Positions 52,716 through 61,167 of a stretch of 64,000 nt of DNA are shown here, piece by piece. A program made the translations under genes and the position numbers. The notes under the pieces are model-generated. The model had not been told where the DNA came from. It did not search any database and saw only the letters and a program-made list of their open reading frames with translations. The stretch is from assembly GCA_947493535.1 (NCBI GenBank), contig CANLRK010000001.1, positions 124,001 to 188,000 on the forward strand, given 5' to 3'. Every line of letters starts with the position of its first letter. Position 1 is the stretch's first letter. The stretch is from an uncultured Flavobacteriaceae bacterium (lineage in GTDB: Bacteria > Bacteroidota > Bacteroidia > Flavobacteriales > Flavobacteriaceae).

Positions 52716-53410
52716 AACATATAAAACATCAACCCGAATTTTATTTCATTTACATCAATAACAGCACCATCGAGTTTCGCATCACTAGAAAGTAATTTAT
52801 TGATACCATAAGCAATATGAAAATTCCAAGTATTCCAACCAAAACTGATATCTAATGTTGTCTTAATTCTATTTATATGAGGAGGATTATTTTGTTTAAA
52901 ATCACCGTAAACCCCTTTATATTTAACAATACTATTAACCACATAACCTAATTTAACTCCAGTATACACACGCCAAAATTTATATGTTTCAGCTGTTGAT
53001 GTACGCCATCTAAACTGTATGGGAATCTCTACAACATGGATATTTAACTTGTTTTTACTATACGCAGCGTTATTATTATCTAAAATCTGATATGTAACAT
53101 TAGCATTCTCTTCTTTTATATATAAATTTTGGTTGTAAGAATTACTTGAATAACCTAACCCAACCCCAAAAGCAATATTTCTTTTTTTATTAACCGGAAA
53201 ATCTCTAATAAAACCTAAATGCAACCCTCCTGATAGTCCTTGCTGCGACATGCCAGCTGGTTTATTTTCTAAAAAATTATATGTTACACCTATGTAAAAC
53301 TGATCTTCTCTATACTTTTCATCAATAGCTTCTGATTCATTCAACACTTCTTCTTGAGAAAACCCTAGAGTAAATGATAATACAACAATAAAAAAAAATA
53401 GTTTTTGCAT
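52712..53410 (-). CDS. PorT-family-like outer-membrane beta-barrel protein
   Basis: 232 residues with a signal peptide (KLFFFIVVLSFTLGFSQ) and about eight to ten beta strands (FYIGVTYNF, IAFGVGLGYSS, IQFRWRTS, VKLGYVV, FHIAYGINKL), ending in FGLMFYMF. I start at the ATG on 53408-53410, since the frame 12 codons longer begins with TTG and would spoil the signal peptide. PorT/SprT belongs to the type IX secretion system, but this family is large and no other secretion gene is adjacent, so the name means only the fold. It is convergent with the PAP2-like gene, overlapping it by four bases. Confidence 0.75.
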   Translation of the reverse strand: MQKLFFFIVVLSFTLGFSQEEVLNESEAIDEKYREDQFYIGVTYNFLENKPAGMSQQGLSGGLHLGFIRDFPVNKKRNIAFGVGLGYSSNSYNQNLYIKEENANVTYQILDNNNAAYSKNKLNIHVVEIPIQFRWRTSTAETYKFWRVYTGVKLGYVVNSIVKYKGVYGDFKQNNPPHINRIKTTLDISFGWNTWNFHIAYGINKLLSSDAKLDGAVIDVNEIKFGLMFYMF

Positions 53411-53473
53411 GTAAACGAAGATACATATTAGTGCATTTACTAGCAACTATTTTTATGATGCATTAAGCTTTCT

Positions 53474-53481
53474 TATATTTG
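53474..53481 (+). promoter_or_regulatory. -7 element of the M16 peptidase operon
   Basis: TATATTTG, 73 bases before the ATG; no TTG at the expected -33 distance. Confidence 0.5.
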
Positions 53482-53554
53482 TTAGCGTTTATTTGTAACA
53501 AATACGCGGTTTGAGCGTCAAACCATAAACTTTTTTAATTAATCAATAACACTA

Positions 53555-54883
53555 ATGAAGAAACACGTAATTTATCTAGCTTCATTACTTTTACCTGCAA
53601 CTATTATGGCGCAAAAAGTAACTTTTGAAGAGTATGATTTAAACAATGGACTACATGTCGTTTTACACCAAGATAATTCGGCTCCTGTAGTAACTACATC
53701 GGTAATGTATCATGTAGGAGCAAAAGATGAAAACCCAGAACGCACTGGATTTGCTCACTTTTTTGAGCACCTTCTATTTGAAGGAACAAAAAATATTGGA
53801 AAAGGAAAGTGGTTTGAAATTGTAACTTCTAACGGAGGCTCAAATAATGCCAATACCACTGATGACAGAACTTACTATTATGAAGTATTTCCTTCCAACA
53901 ACCTAGAAGTTGGTTTATGGATGGAATCAGAAAGAATGATGCACCCAGTTATTGATCAAAAGGGGGTTGACACACAAAATGAAGTTGTAAAAGAAGAGAA
54001 AAGATTACGAGTTGACAACCAACCATATGGTAGTTTCTTAGCAGAAATTAAAAAACTATTATTCACTAAGCATCCATACCGTTGGGCTACAATTGGATCA
54101 ATGGATCATTTAGATGCCGCTACATTAGAAGAGTTTCAAGCTTTTAATAAAAAATATTACGTACCTAACAATGCTGTGTTAGTTGTAGCAGGTGATATTG
54201 ATGTAGTTAAAACTAAAAAAATGATTCAAGATTACTTCGGCCCTATTCCAAAACAAGCAGAGGTAACTAGAGTTGCTATAAAAGAAGCACCAATTACCAA
54301 AGAAATTAAAGGGAAATACAACGATCCTAACATTCAAATTCCAGCTATCGTTTCAGCTTACAGAACACCATCTATGAAAACAAGAGAAGCATATGTGTTA
54401 AATATGATTTCAACTGTTTTAAGTGATGGTAAAAGTTCTCGTTTATATAAAAAATTAGTTGACGATAAAAAAATGGCATTACAAGTAGGAGCCTTTAACG
54501 TAAGTCAAGAAGATTACGGCATGTACCTAACCTACGGTTTACCTTTGGGAGACACAAAACTAGAAGACCTTGTTAAAGAAATTGATGAGGAAATTGTAAA
54601 AATTCAAACAGAATTAATTTCTGAAAGAGAATATGAAAAATTACAAAACAAGTACGAAAACCAATTTGTAAACTCAAATGCAAGTATTGAAGGAATTGCA
54701 AACTCATTAGCACGTTACTACATGTTATTTGGCGACACTAATTTAATTAACACAGAAATTGACATCTATAAATCAATTACACGTGAAGAAATTAGAGATA
54801 TTGCTAAAAAGTATTTAAATCCTAACCAACGAGTTTTATTAGAATACCTTCCTAAAGAAGAAAAGAATAAAGAAAAATCATAA
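53555..54883 (+). CDS. M16-family zinc peptidase, catalytic subunit
   Basis: 442 residues with a signal peptide (VIYLASLLLPATIMAQ). The inverted zinc motif HFFEH is at residues 68-72, with the third ligand in a NEVVKEEKR segment about 75 residues later. A second, inactive M16 domain follows (ITKEIKGKYNDPNIQIPAIVSAYRTPS). The length fits a two-domain subunit such as PqqL/mitochondrial-processing-peptidase beta. It is periplasmic or outer-membrane attached. Its stop overlaps the next start by one base, and the next gene lacks the zinc motif, so the two probably form a heterodimer. Confidence 0.93.
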   Translation: MKKHVIYLASLLLPATIMAQKVTFEEYDLNNGLHVVLHQDNSAPVVTTSVMYHVGAKDENPERTGFAHFFEHLLFEGTKNIGKGKWFEIVTSNGGSNNANTTDDRTYYYEVFPSNNLEVGLWMESERMMHPVIDQKGVDTQNEVVKEEKRLRVDNQPYGSFLAEIKKLLFTKHPYRWATIGSMDHLDAATLEEFQAFNKKYYVPNNAVLVVAGDIDVVKTKKMIQDYFGPIPKQAEVTRVAIKEAPITKEIKGKYNDPNIQIPAIVSAYRTPSMKTREAYVLNMISTVLSDGKSSRLYKKLVDDKKMALQVGAFNVSQEDYGMYLTYGLPLGDTKLEDLVKEIDEEIVKIQTELISEREYEKLQNKYENQFVNSNASIEGIANSLARYYMLFGDTNLINTEIDIYKSITREEIRDIAKKYLNPNQRVLLEYLPKEEKNKEKS

Positions 54884-56970
54884 TGAAAACAAAGATTTTA
54901 TCACTTATAGCATTAGTTTTTATGAGTATATCAACAATGCAAGCACAAATTGACCGTTCAAAACAACCAGTATCTGGACCTGCACCAAAAATAAATATTG
55001 AAAAACCACAAACCTTTAACCTATCTAATGGCTTAAAAGTTTTAGTGGTTGAAAATCATAAGTTACCGCGTGTATCTTTAAGTTTACGATTAGACAACCC
55101 ACCTGTTGTTGATGGTGACAAAGCTGGAGTTTCTACCCTAACAGGAGCTATGCTAGGAAAAGGATCTAAGTCAATTACTAAAGATGATTTTAACGAAGAA
55201 ATTGACTATATGGGAGCTAACCTTAACCTAAGTGCTTCTGGAGGTTTTACAAGTGGCTTATCTAAGTATTTCGATCGTTTAGTAGCATTAATGGCTGACG
55301 CAGCTATTAACCCTAACTTTACACAGGAAGAATTTGATAAGGAAAAAGAAAAAACTTTAGAGAACATCAAATCTGAAGAAAAAAATGTAAAAGCCGCAGC
55401 CAATAGAGTTAAGTACTTTTTAGCTTATGGTAAAAACCACCCATATGGTGAGTTTCAAACTAAAGAAACTATTAACAATGTAACCTTACAAGATATAACT
55501 AAATTTTATCAAAACTATTTTGTACCTGATAATGCCTATTTAGTTGTTGTGGGTGACGTTGAATTTAAACAAGTTAAAAAAGCAATTACTAAAAACTTTA
55601 GTAAATGGAGAAAAGGTTTAGCACCATCTATTAGCATTCCTGATGCTAAAAACGTACAATACACGCAAATTAACTTTGTTGATATGCCAGATGCGGTACA
55701 ATCAGAAATTGCATTGGTAAATACTGCAGAATTTAAAATGAATGATGCTGACTATCATGCAGCTTTAATAGCTAATAAAATTTTCGGTGGCGGATTTAAC
55801 AGTATGTTAAACCTTAACCTAAGAGAAGCTCATGGATGGACCTATGGAGCACGTTCATCTTTCTCTGCAGACAGAAACTCTCAAGCATTATTTACAGCAT
55901 CTACAAGTGTTAGAAATTCAGTTACAGATAGCGCCGTAGTAGAAACTTTAAAAGAGCTAAATAATATTCGCACTAAAAACGTTACTGCGGAGCAATTACA
56001 AAATGTAAAAGCAAAATATTTAGGTGATTTTGTTTTAGCTATGGAAAAACCGCAAACTATTGCGCGTTATGCATTAAACACTGAGTTAAATAAATTACCT
56101 GCTGATTTCTACGGAACTTTCTTAGAAAAAATAAACGCCGTTACTATTGCTGACGTAAAAAGAGTAGCTAACAAATACTTTTTAGCAAACAATGCCAGAA
56201 TTGTTATCGCTGGGAAAGGAAGTGATGTAGTTGAAAGTTTAGAAAAAATTACCTACAACGGTAAAAAACTACCAGTAAAGTATTTTGATAAATATGGTAA
56301 CCCAACAGAAAAGCCGGTATTTTCAAAACCAATCCCTAAAGGAGTAACAGCACAATCTGTTATTGATAATTACTTTAAAGCTATTGGTGGTAAAGAAGCC
56401 TTAGCTAAAGTAAAAACCGTTACTTTTTCTGGTGACATGAATGCTATGGGGCAAGTAATGGGAATTCAGATTAAGAAAATGGCACCTAACAAAAATATGA
56501 TGGAAGTTTCACATCCTCAAATGGGTGTTATCATGAAGCAGGTTTTTGATGGGCAAAAAGGATATGCAGCGCAAATGGGACAACAAAAAGAAATGTCTGC
56601 TGAAGAAATAGCCGAAGCTCAAACTAAAAATGTATTGTTTGAAGAATTATCATTAGATATGTCAAAAGTTACTTTAGAAAGCATGACAGCTATTGAAGGT
56701 GAGGATGCATATAAATTAAAAGTTACTGGAGATGCTGAACCAGAGTATAGATATTACAATGCTAAAAATGGTTATTTAGTAAAAACAGAAACTACTAAAG
56801 AAGCTCAAAGTCAAAAAATTACTATTAGCACCGAGTATAGTAACTATACGCCTTCAAAAGGTATTCAGTTCCCTTTTAGCATAACAACTAAACAAGGGCC
56901 TCAAACTTTTGGAATGATTATTAAAGAAGCTAAAGTTAACGAAGGTGTAACGGAAGCTGATTTCAAATAA
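54883..56970 (+). CDS. M16-family peptidase, non-catalytic subunit with C-terminal extension
   Basis: 695 residues with a signal peptide (KILSLIALVFMSISTMQA). The place of the zinc motif reads AGVSTLTGAM, without His or Glu, so it cannot bind zinc. The substrate-binding R/Y pair in LREAHGWTYGARSSF is kept, as in alpha subunits of M16 heterodimers. From about residue 490 there is an extra about 200-residue domain of beta strands (KTVTFSGDMNAMGQVMGIQI; YRYYNAKNGYLVKTETTKE) resembling LolA-like or outer-membrane lipoprotein-sorting folds. It is translationally coupled to the catalytic subunit. Confidence 0.9.
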   Translation: MKTKILSLIALVFMSISTMQAQIDRSKQPVSGPAPKINIEKPQTFNLSNGLKVLVVENHKLPRVSLSLRLDNPPVVDGDKAGVSTLTGAMLGKGSKSITKDDFNEEIDYMGANLNLSASGGFTSGLSKYFDRLVALMADAAINPNFTQEEFDKEKEKTLENIKSEEKNVKAAANRVKYFLAYGKNHPYGEFQTKETINNVTLQDITKFYQNYFVPDNAYLVVVGDVEFKQVKKAITKNFSKWRKGLAPSISIPDAKNVQYTQINFVDMPDAVQSEIALVNTAEFKMNDADYHAALIANKIFGGGFNSMLNLNLREAHGWTYGARSSFSADRNSQALFTASTSVRNSVTDSAVVETLKELNNIRTKNVTAEQLQNVKAKYLGDFVLAMEKPQTIARYALNTELNKLPADFYGTFLEKINAVTIADVKRVANKYFLANNARIVIAGKGSDVVESLEKITYNGKKLPVKYFDKYGNPTEKPVFSKPIPKGVTAQSVIDNYFKAIGGKEALAKVKTVTFSGDMNAMGQVMGIQIKKMAPNKNMMEVSHPQMGVIMKQVFDGQKGYAAQMGQQKEMSAEEIAEAQTKNVLFEELSLDMSKVTLESMTAIEGEDAYKLKVTGDAEPEYRYYNAKNGYLVKTETTKEAQSQKITISTEYSNYTPSKGIQFPFSITTKQGPQTFGMIIKEAKVNEGVTEADFK

Positions 56971-56993
56971 TTAATCTAAGTTCAAAAAAACCT

Positions 56994-57026
56994 AAAAGCC
57001 GAAACAAAAGTGTTTCGGCTTTTTTT
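56994..57026. terminator. Bidirectional terminator between the M16 operon and the EamA gene
   Basis: A 13-bp stem AAAAGCCGAAACA/TGTTTCGGCTTTT with a 4-base loop and a T run; it just overlaps the stop codon of the convergent gene. Confidence 0.9.
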
Positions 57027-57900
57027 ATGCTTTTCTATTAGCTAAAAAGACACCCAATAAAATTATTCCTGAAGCAATTAATTGCATTACCCCTAATTGT
57101 TCTCCATCTAACACCCCCCAAATTAAAGCAACAACAGGTATTAAATATGTTACAGAAGATGAAAAAATAGGTGTGGAAACTTGCACTAACCTATTAAAAA
57201 TAACCTTAGCTATACCTGTACCAAAAATCGACAAAACAATAATGTATCCCATCGATTCTTGTACTAATGAATTATATAAAACTTCTTTAGAAAAAAAATC
57301 AGACCCCATAAGCACAACTAATGCGGGTACTATTAAGAAAACAAAACTAGCTGTAACAATACTCATAGCACTTAAATTTTGCAAATACACTTTAATAATA
57401 TTCACATTAAATGCATAGCATATAGAGGCCATAACAACAAACGCACTAAACAAATAATTTTGATTAGGATTCAATGCTGCACCACTAATAATCAACAATA
57501 ATGTTCCTAAAAAACCTAACGTAATTCCAAATAATTGACGTTTATTAAATAGCATTTTAAAAAAGAAATACCCAAAAATTAGCGTGTTAATTGGTGTAAA
57601 AGAATTTAATATTGAAGCAATTGCACTATCAATTTCTGTTTCAGCAAAAGCAAAAAAGTACACCGGAAAAAAAGTTCCTAAAAAAGCTGATGCAAGTATT
57701 GGTTTAACATGTTCGCGTTTTATCTTTTTTAAACTTTTAAAACCTATTAACAACAAAAAAACCGCAGTAAATAATATACGTAACGAACCCAGTTGATACG
57801 CCGTTAAACCTCCCAGACCTTTTTTTATAAGTATAAAAGAACTGCCCCAAATAATTGCAAGCAACACTAAAAAAACCCATTTTAAACGATTAGCATCCAT
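57025..57900 (-). CDS. EamA/DMT-family membrane transporter
   Basis: 291 residues and ten predicted spans made of two EamA repeats (VFLVLLAIIWGSSFILIKKGL in the first; FSAFVVMASICYAFNVNIIK in the second). Such carriers export amino acids or metabolites; the substrate is unknown. I start at the ATG on 57898-57900; the frame is open 21 codons upstream to a TTG but those residues are polar and not typical of the family. It is divergent from acs. Confidence 0.88.
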   Translation of the reverse strand: MDANRLKWVFLVLLAIIWGSSFILIKKGLGGLTAYQLGSLRILFTAVFLLLIGFKSLKKIKREHVKPILASAFLGTFFPVYFFAFAETEIDSAIASILNSFTPINTLIFGYFFFKMLFNKRQLFGITLGFLGTLLLIISGAALNPNQNYLFSAFVVMASICYAFNVNIIKVYLQNLSAMSIVTASFVFLIVPALVVLMGSDFFSKEVLYNSLVQESMGYIIVLSIFGTGIAKVIFNRLVQVSTPIFSSSVTYLIPVVALIWGVLDGEQLGVMQLIASGIILLGVFLANRKA

Positions 57901-57966
57901 TTTGTAAAAATCCGAATAATTAATCAATAAATCATTACAATCAAAGCTTAAAACAAGCTGCAAAAC

Positions 57967-57996
57967 TTTGTATCTGTTTTAAAATTATTATCTTTT
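57967..57996 (+). promoter_or_regulatory. Candidate acs promoter
   Basis: TTTG (57967-57970), 18 bases, then TATCTTTT (57989-57996), one base off the consensus, 25 bases before the acs ATG. Confidence 0.5.
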
Positions 57997-58021
57997 AAAA
58001 ATTATTAAAACACCTTGTTGA

Positions 58022-59932
58022 ATGAGCAATTATCATATCGAAAACTTAGAAGAATATTTTCAAGTATATAGACAATCAATACAAAACCCTGAACTCTTCT
58101 GGGAAGAAATTGCCAAAGAAAACTTTCTATGGCGAAAAAAATGGGATAACGTATTAACATGGAACTTTTCAAAGCCAGAGGTAAAATGGTTTGAAGGTGC
58201 TAAACTCAATATAACCGAAAACTGTATTGACAGGCATTTAGATACTAGAGCTGATAAAACTGCTATTATTTTTGAACCTAACAATCCTGATGAAAAAGCA
58301 GAGCATATATCTTACAAACAATTACATGAAAAAGTAAATAAGTTCGCAAATGTTTTAAAGAGTAAAGGTGTTAAAAAAGGAGATCGTGTTTGTATTTATC
58401 TTCCTATGATTCCTGAATTAGCCATAAGTACACTAGCTTGTGCAAGAATTGGTGCTATACACTCAGTTGTATTTGCGGGTTTTTCTGCTACTGCATTAGC
58501 CACTCGAATTAACGACTCCGATTGCAAACTACTTGTTACTAGCGATGGTTCTTACAGAGGCGCAAAAAAAATTGACCTAAAAGGAATTGTTGATGAAGCG
58601 TTAGAATCCTGCCCTGGAATTAATAATGTATTAGTTGCTAAGCGAATTCATACTGACGTATTCATGAAACCAAAAAGAGATTATTGGCTAGAACCGTTAT
58701 TAAAAGAGGCAGCTATTGATTGTTCTGCAGAAATTATGGATGCGGAAGACCCTCTGTTTATTTTATATACATCAGGATCTACAGGCACACCCAAAGGTAT
58801 GGTTCATACTACAGGAGGTTACATGGTATATACAGCCTACACCTTTAAAAACATTTTTCAGTACCGTGAAAATGATGTGTACTGGTGTACAGCTGATATT
58901 GGCTGGATAACAGGTCATAGTTATATACTATATGGCCCTTTATGTAACGGAGCTACAACTATCCTATATGAAGGTGTACCTAGTTACCCTGACTATGGAC
59001 GGTTTTGGGAAATTGTAGAAAAACACAAAGTAAATCAGTTTTATACAGCTCCTACTGCGATTAGAGCTCTAGCCAAAGAAGGAGTTTCTCACTTAGAAAA
59101 GTACAACTTATCTTCCCTAAAAGTATTAGGAAGCGTAGGTGAGCCTATTAACGAAGAAGCTTGGCACTGGTATAATGACAATGTTGGAAAGAAAAAAGCT
59201 CCAATTGCTGACACTTGGTGGCAAACTGAAACAGGAGGAATCATGATTAGCCCTATCCCTTATGTAACCCCAACAAAACCAACCTATGCTACATTACCCT
59301 TTATTGGCATTCAACCCACTCTAATTAACGAAAATGGAAAAGAAATTAATGGTAATCAAGTAAGTGGAAACTTATGCATCAAGTACCCATGGCCAAGTAT
59401 GGCACGTACTATTTGGGGCAATCATCAGCGATACAAGGAAACCTATTTTTCTGCGTATGAAAATATGTATTTTACAGGTGATGGCGCCCTTCGTGATGAA
59501 GTAGGGTACTATAGAATTACTGGTCGTGTAGATGATGTTATTATAGTATCTGGTCATAACCTTGGCACAGCCCCAATTGAAGATGCCATTAATGAACATC
59601 CTGCCATTGCAGAAAGTGCTATTGTTGGTTTTCCGCACAGCATTAAAGGTAATGCGCTTTATGGTTATGTAACATTAAAAGAAGCTGGAAAAAATAAAGA
59701 GTTGAGCGCCCTAAAAAAAGAAATTAACCAATTAATTACTGAGCAAATTGGACCTATTGCGAAGCTAGATAAAATTCAATTCACTAATGGGCTTCCTAAA
59801 ACCCGTAGTGGAAAAATAATGCGTCGTATCTTGCGCAAAATAGCAGAAAAAGACACTAGTAACTTAGGAGATATTAGCACCTTATTAAACCCAGAATGCG
59901 TACAAGAAATCATAGATAATGCTCATAATTAA
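58022..59932 (+). CDS. acs: Acetyl-CoA synthetase (AMP-forming)
   Basis: 636 residues, close to the usual 650. The adenylation motif is YTSGSTGTPKGMVHT, the hinge region is near YYRITGRVDDVI, and the catalytic Lys598 in PKTRSGKIMRR is the site normally controlled by acetylation. It turns acetate, ATP and CoA into acetyl-CoA in the cytoplasm. It is monocistronic; no acetyltransferase or deacetylase gene is adjacent. Confidence 0.95.
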   Translation: MSNYHIENLEEYFQVYRQSIQNPELFWEEIAKENFLWRKKWDNVLTWNFSKPEVKWFEGAKLNITENCIDRHLDTRADKTAIIFEPNNPDEKAEHISYKQLHEKVNKFANVLKSKGVKKGDRVCIYLPMIPELAISTLACARIGAIHSVVFAGFSATALATRINDSDCKLLVTSDGSYRGAKKIDLKGIVDEALESCPGINNVLVAKRIHTDVFMKPKRDYWLEPLLKEAAIDCSAEIMDAEDPLFILYTSGSTGTPKGMVHTTGGYMVYTAYTFKNIFQYRENDVYWCTADIGWITGHSYILYGPLCNGATTILYEGVPSYPDYGRFWEIVEKHKVNQFYTAPTAIRALAKEGVSHLEKYNLSSLKVLGSVGEPINEEAWHWYNDNVGKKKAPIADTWWQTETGGIMISPIPYVTPTKPTYATLPFIGIQPTLINENGKEINGNQVSGNLCIKYPWPSMARTIWGNHQRYKETYFSAYENMYFTGDGALRDEVGYYRITGRVDDVIIVSGHNLGTAPIEDAINEHPAIAESAIVGFPHSIKGNALYGYVTLKEAGKNKELSALKKEINQLITEQIGPIAKLDKIQFTNGLPKTRSGKIMRRILRKIAEKDTSNLGDISTLLNPECVQEIIDNAHN

Positions 59933-59969
59933 AATTGAATTATACCACTAAATAAATTTCTAGTTTTAT

Positions 59970-59977
59970 TAATTTTG
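59970..59977 (+). promoter_or_regulatory. -7 element of the HMA lipoprotein gene
   Basis: TAATTTTG followed by GCA, 22 bases before the ATG at 60000. No -33 TTG at the expected distance, so an activator or metal regulator may be involved. Confidence 0.5.
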
Positions 59978-59999
59978 CATTAATCATAAATTACTTAAA

Positions 60000-60482
60000 A
60001 TGAAAAACATATTAAAAATAGGAACCGTTTGTTTTTTTATACTAGCTACTATTTCTTGTAAAAAAGAACAAAACGAAACTGAAGTTATAACTGTAGACAC
60101 AACTGAAAATGTTGAAAAAAAACAACTAGCTGATAATGCTACAATAACAACCGTAAAATTTACCATTGATGGTATGACATGTGCTGTAGGATGTGCTGCA
60201 AAAATTGAAAAAAGTTTAAACAATATGGAAGGTGTAGCAACTGCAAAAGTAGACTTTGAAAGCAAAACAGCTACCGTTAACTATGATATTGATAAGGTTA
60301 ACTCAGATCTTTTAACTAAAAGAGTTACTACTACTGGTGATTATAAAGTTTCAAACATTCAAACAATTGCTAGCAGTAAAACATGTACAGCAAATTGTAA
60401 AAAAGAGTGTTGCGCTAAAAAAACCGAAAATAAAACCTGTAGTGCTAATTGTGAAAAAGCATGTTGTAAAACAAAAGTTTAA
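60000..60482 (+). CDS. Lipoprotein with heavy-metal-associated domain and cysteine-rich tail
   Basis: 160 residues. A signal peptide ends at a lipobox-like TISC (Cys20). An HMA ferredoxin-like domain spans about 50-120 with GMTCAVGC (Cys61, Cys65), a CxxxC in place of the usual CxxC. The tail holds two copies of C-x3-C-x3-C-C (Cys129/133/137/138 and Cys147/151/155/156), 18 residues apart, like a small metallothionein. It should sit in the periplasm or outer membrane and bind Cu(I), Zn or a similar ion; which one cannot be told. It is monocistronic, and no P-type ATPase or metal regulator is nearby. Confidence 0.8.
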   Translation: MKNILKIGTVCFFILATISCKKEQNETEVITVDTTENVEKKQLADNATITTVKFTIDGMTCAVGCAAKIEKSLNNMEGVATAKVDFESKTATVNYDIDKVNSDLLTKRVTTTGDYKVSNIQTIASSKTCTANCKKECCAKKTENKTCSANCEKACCKTKV

Positions 60483-60494
60483 TACAAAGACTAC

Positions 60495-60527
60495 AAAAAA
60501 AGCATCGTTATTAGCGATGCTTTTTTT
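60495..60527. terminator. Terminator between the HMA lipoprotein and the membrane-protein gene
   Basis: An A-run, AGCATCG/CGATGCT stem and T-run that could serve both converging genes. Confidence 0.88.
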
Positions 60528-60546
60528 GTACATACTCAATCCTTAA

Positions 60547-61005
60547 TTAGGCATGAGCATGCTTTTTTGTAATATTTCTTGATACTTTAAACTTTTGCAT
60601 AAAAGTTAATGACAGTATTACTGACGAGCTAATACCTTCTATTGTCAAAATCAATAGCAGTATTTCTGGTCCGCCTATTGAGCCTGCTATATGTTTTAAT
60701 AATCGTTCTGCAAAAGCTGGTTCAATATGAAATAAATATACTGCCATAAAAGCTACGAAAGTTACCGTTGCTACCGCACCAGTTAAAATTCCTAACCAAA
60801 ACCCAGAAAAGTACTCAAAAGCTTCTTTTTCTTGATCTTTCTTCTTTTTAATAACTGCATAAATTCCATAGGCAACTATCACTCCGTTCAGTATCCTCAA
60901 CCAATGATTATCATGCATTCCTAAAACTCTAATAATTAAAAAATAGGCAATCAAAGCTGCGGCAATTGATAACCCGTACTTCAGGTAAAGAATATTTAAC
61001 TTCAT
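60547..61005 (-). CDS. Small integral membrane protein (DUF4199-like)
   Basis: 152 residues with four predicted spans: about 8-27, 36-51, 66-92 and 112-133, with a cytoplasmic charged loop (KKKKDQEKEAFEYFSG) between spans 2 and 3 and a His-containing tail (KKHAHA). The layout resembles the DUF4199 proteins of Bacteroidota, whose function is unknown. It is monocistronic, convergent with the HMA lipoprotein gene. Confidence 0.65.
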   Translation of the reverse strand: MKLNILYLKYGLSIAAALIAYFLIIRVLGMHDNHWLRILNGVIVAYGIYAVIKKKKDQEKEAFEYFSGFWLGILTGAVATVTFVAFMAVYLFHIEPAFAERLLKHIAGSIGGPEILLLILTIEGISSSVILSLTFMQKFKVSRNITKKHAHA

Positions 61006-61110
61006 AACTATAACATATTGATTATCAAGTTAATTTACGAAATATTACTGACATTTTAATTGCTTCTTCTAAATTTAACACGTATTAACACGTTTCCAAA
61101 CACCCATAAA

Positions 61111-61143
61111 AAAAGCGTTAGAGAAAATTACTCTAACGCTTTT
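61111..61143 (-). terminator. Terminator of nrdA
   Basis: A 13-bp stem AAAAGCGTTAGAG/CTCTAACGCTTTT lies 25 bases past the nrdA stop, with A-rich flank giving a U tract on the minus strand. Confidence 0.88.
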
Positions 61144-61167
61144 ACATAACTTAAAATATTAAATAGT

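Noticed and set aside
60337-60546. Alternative-frame open reading frame across the cysteine-rich tail
   Set aside because: It lacks an independent start context and runs through the terminator; the lipoprotein frame is supported by signal peptide and HMA domain.
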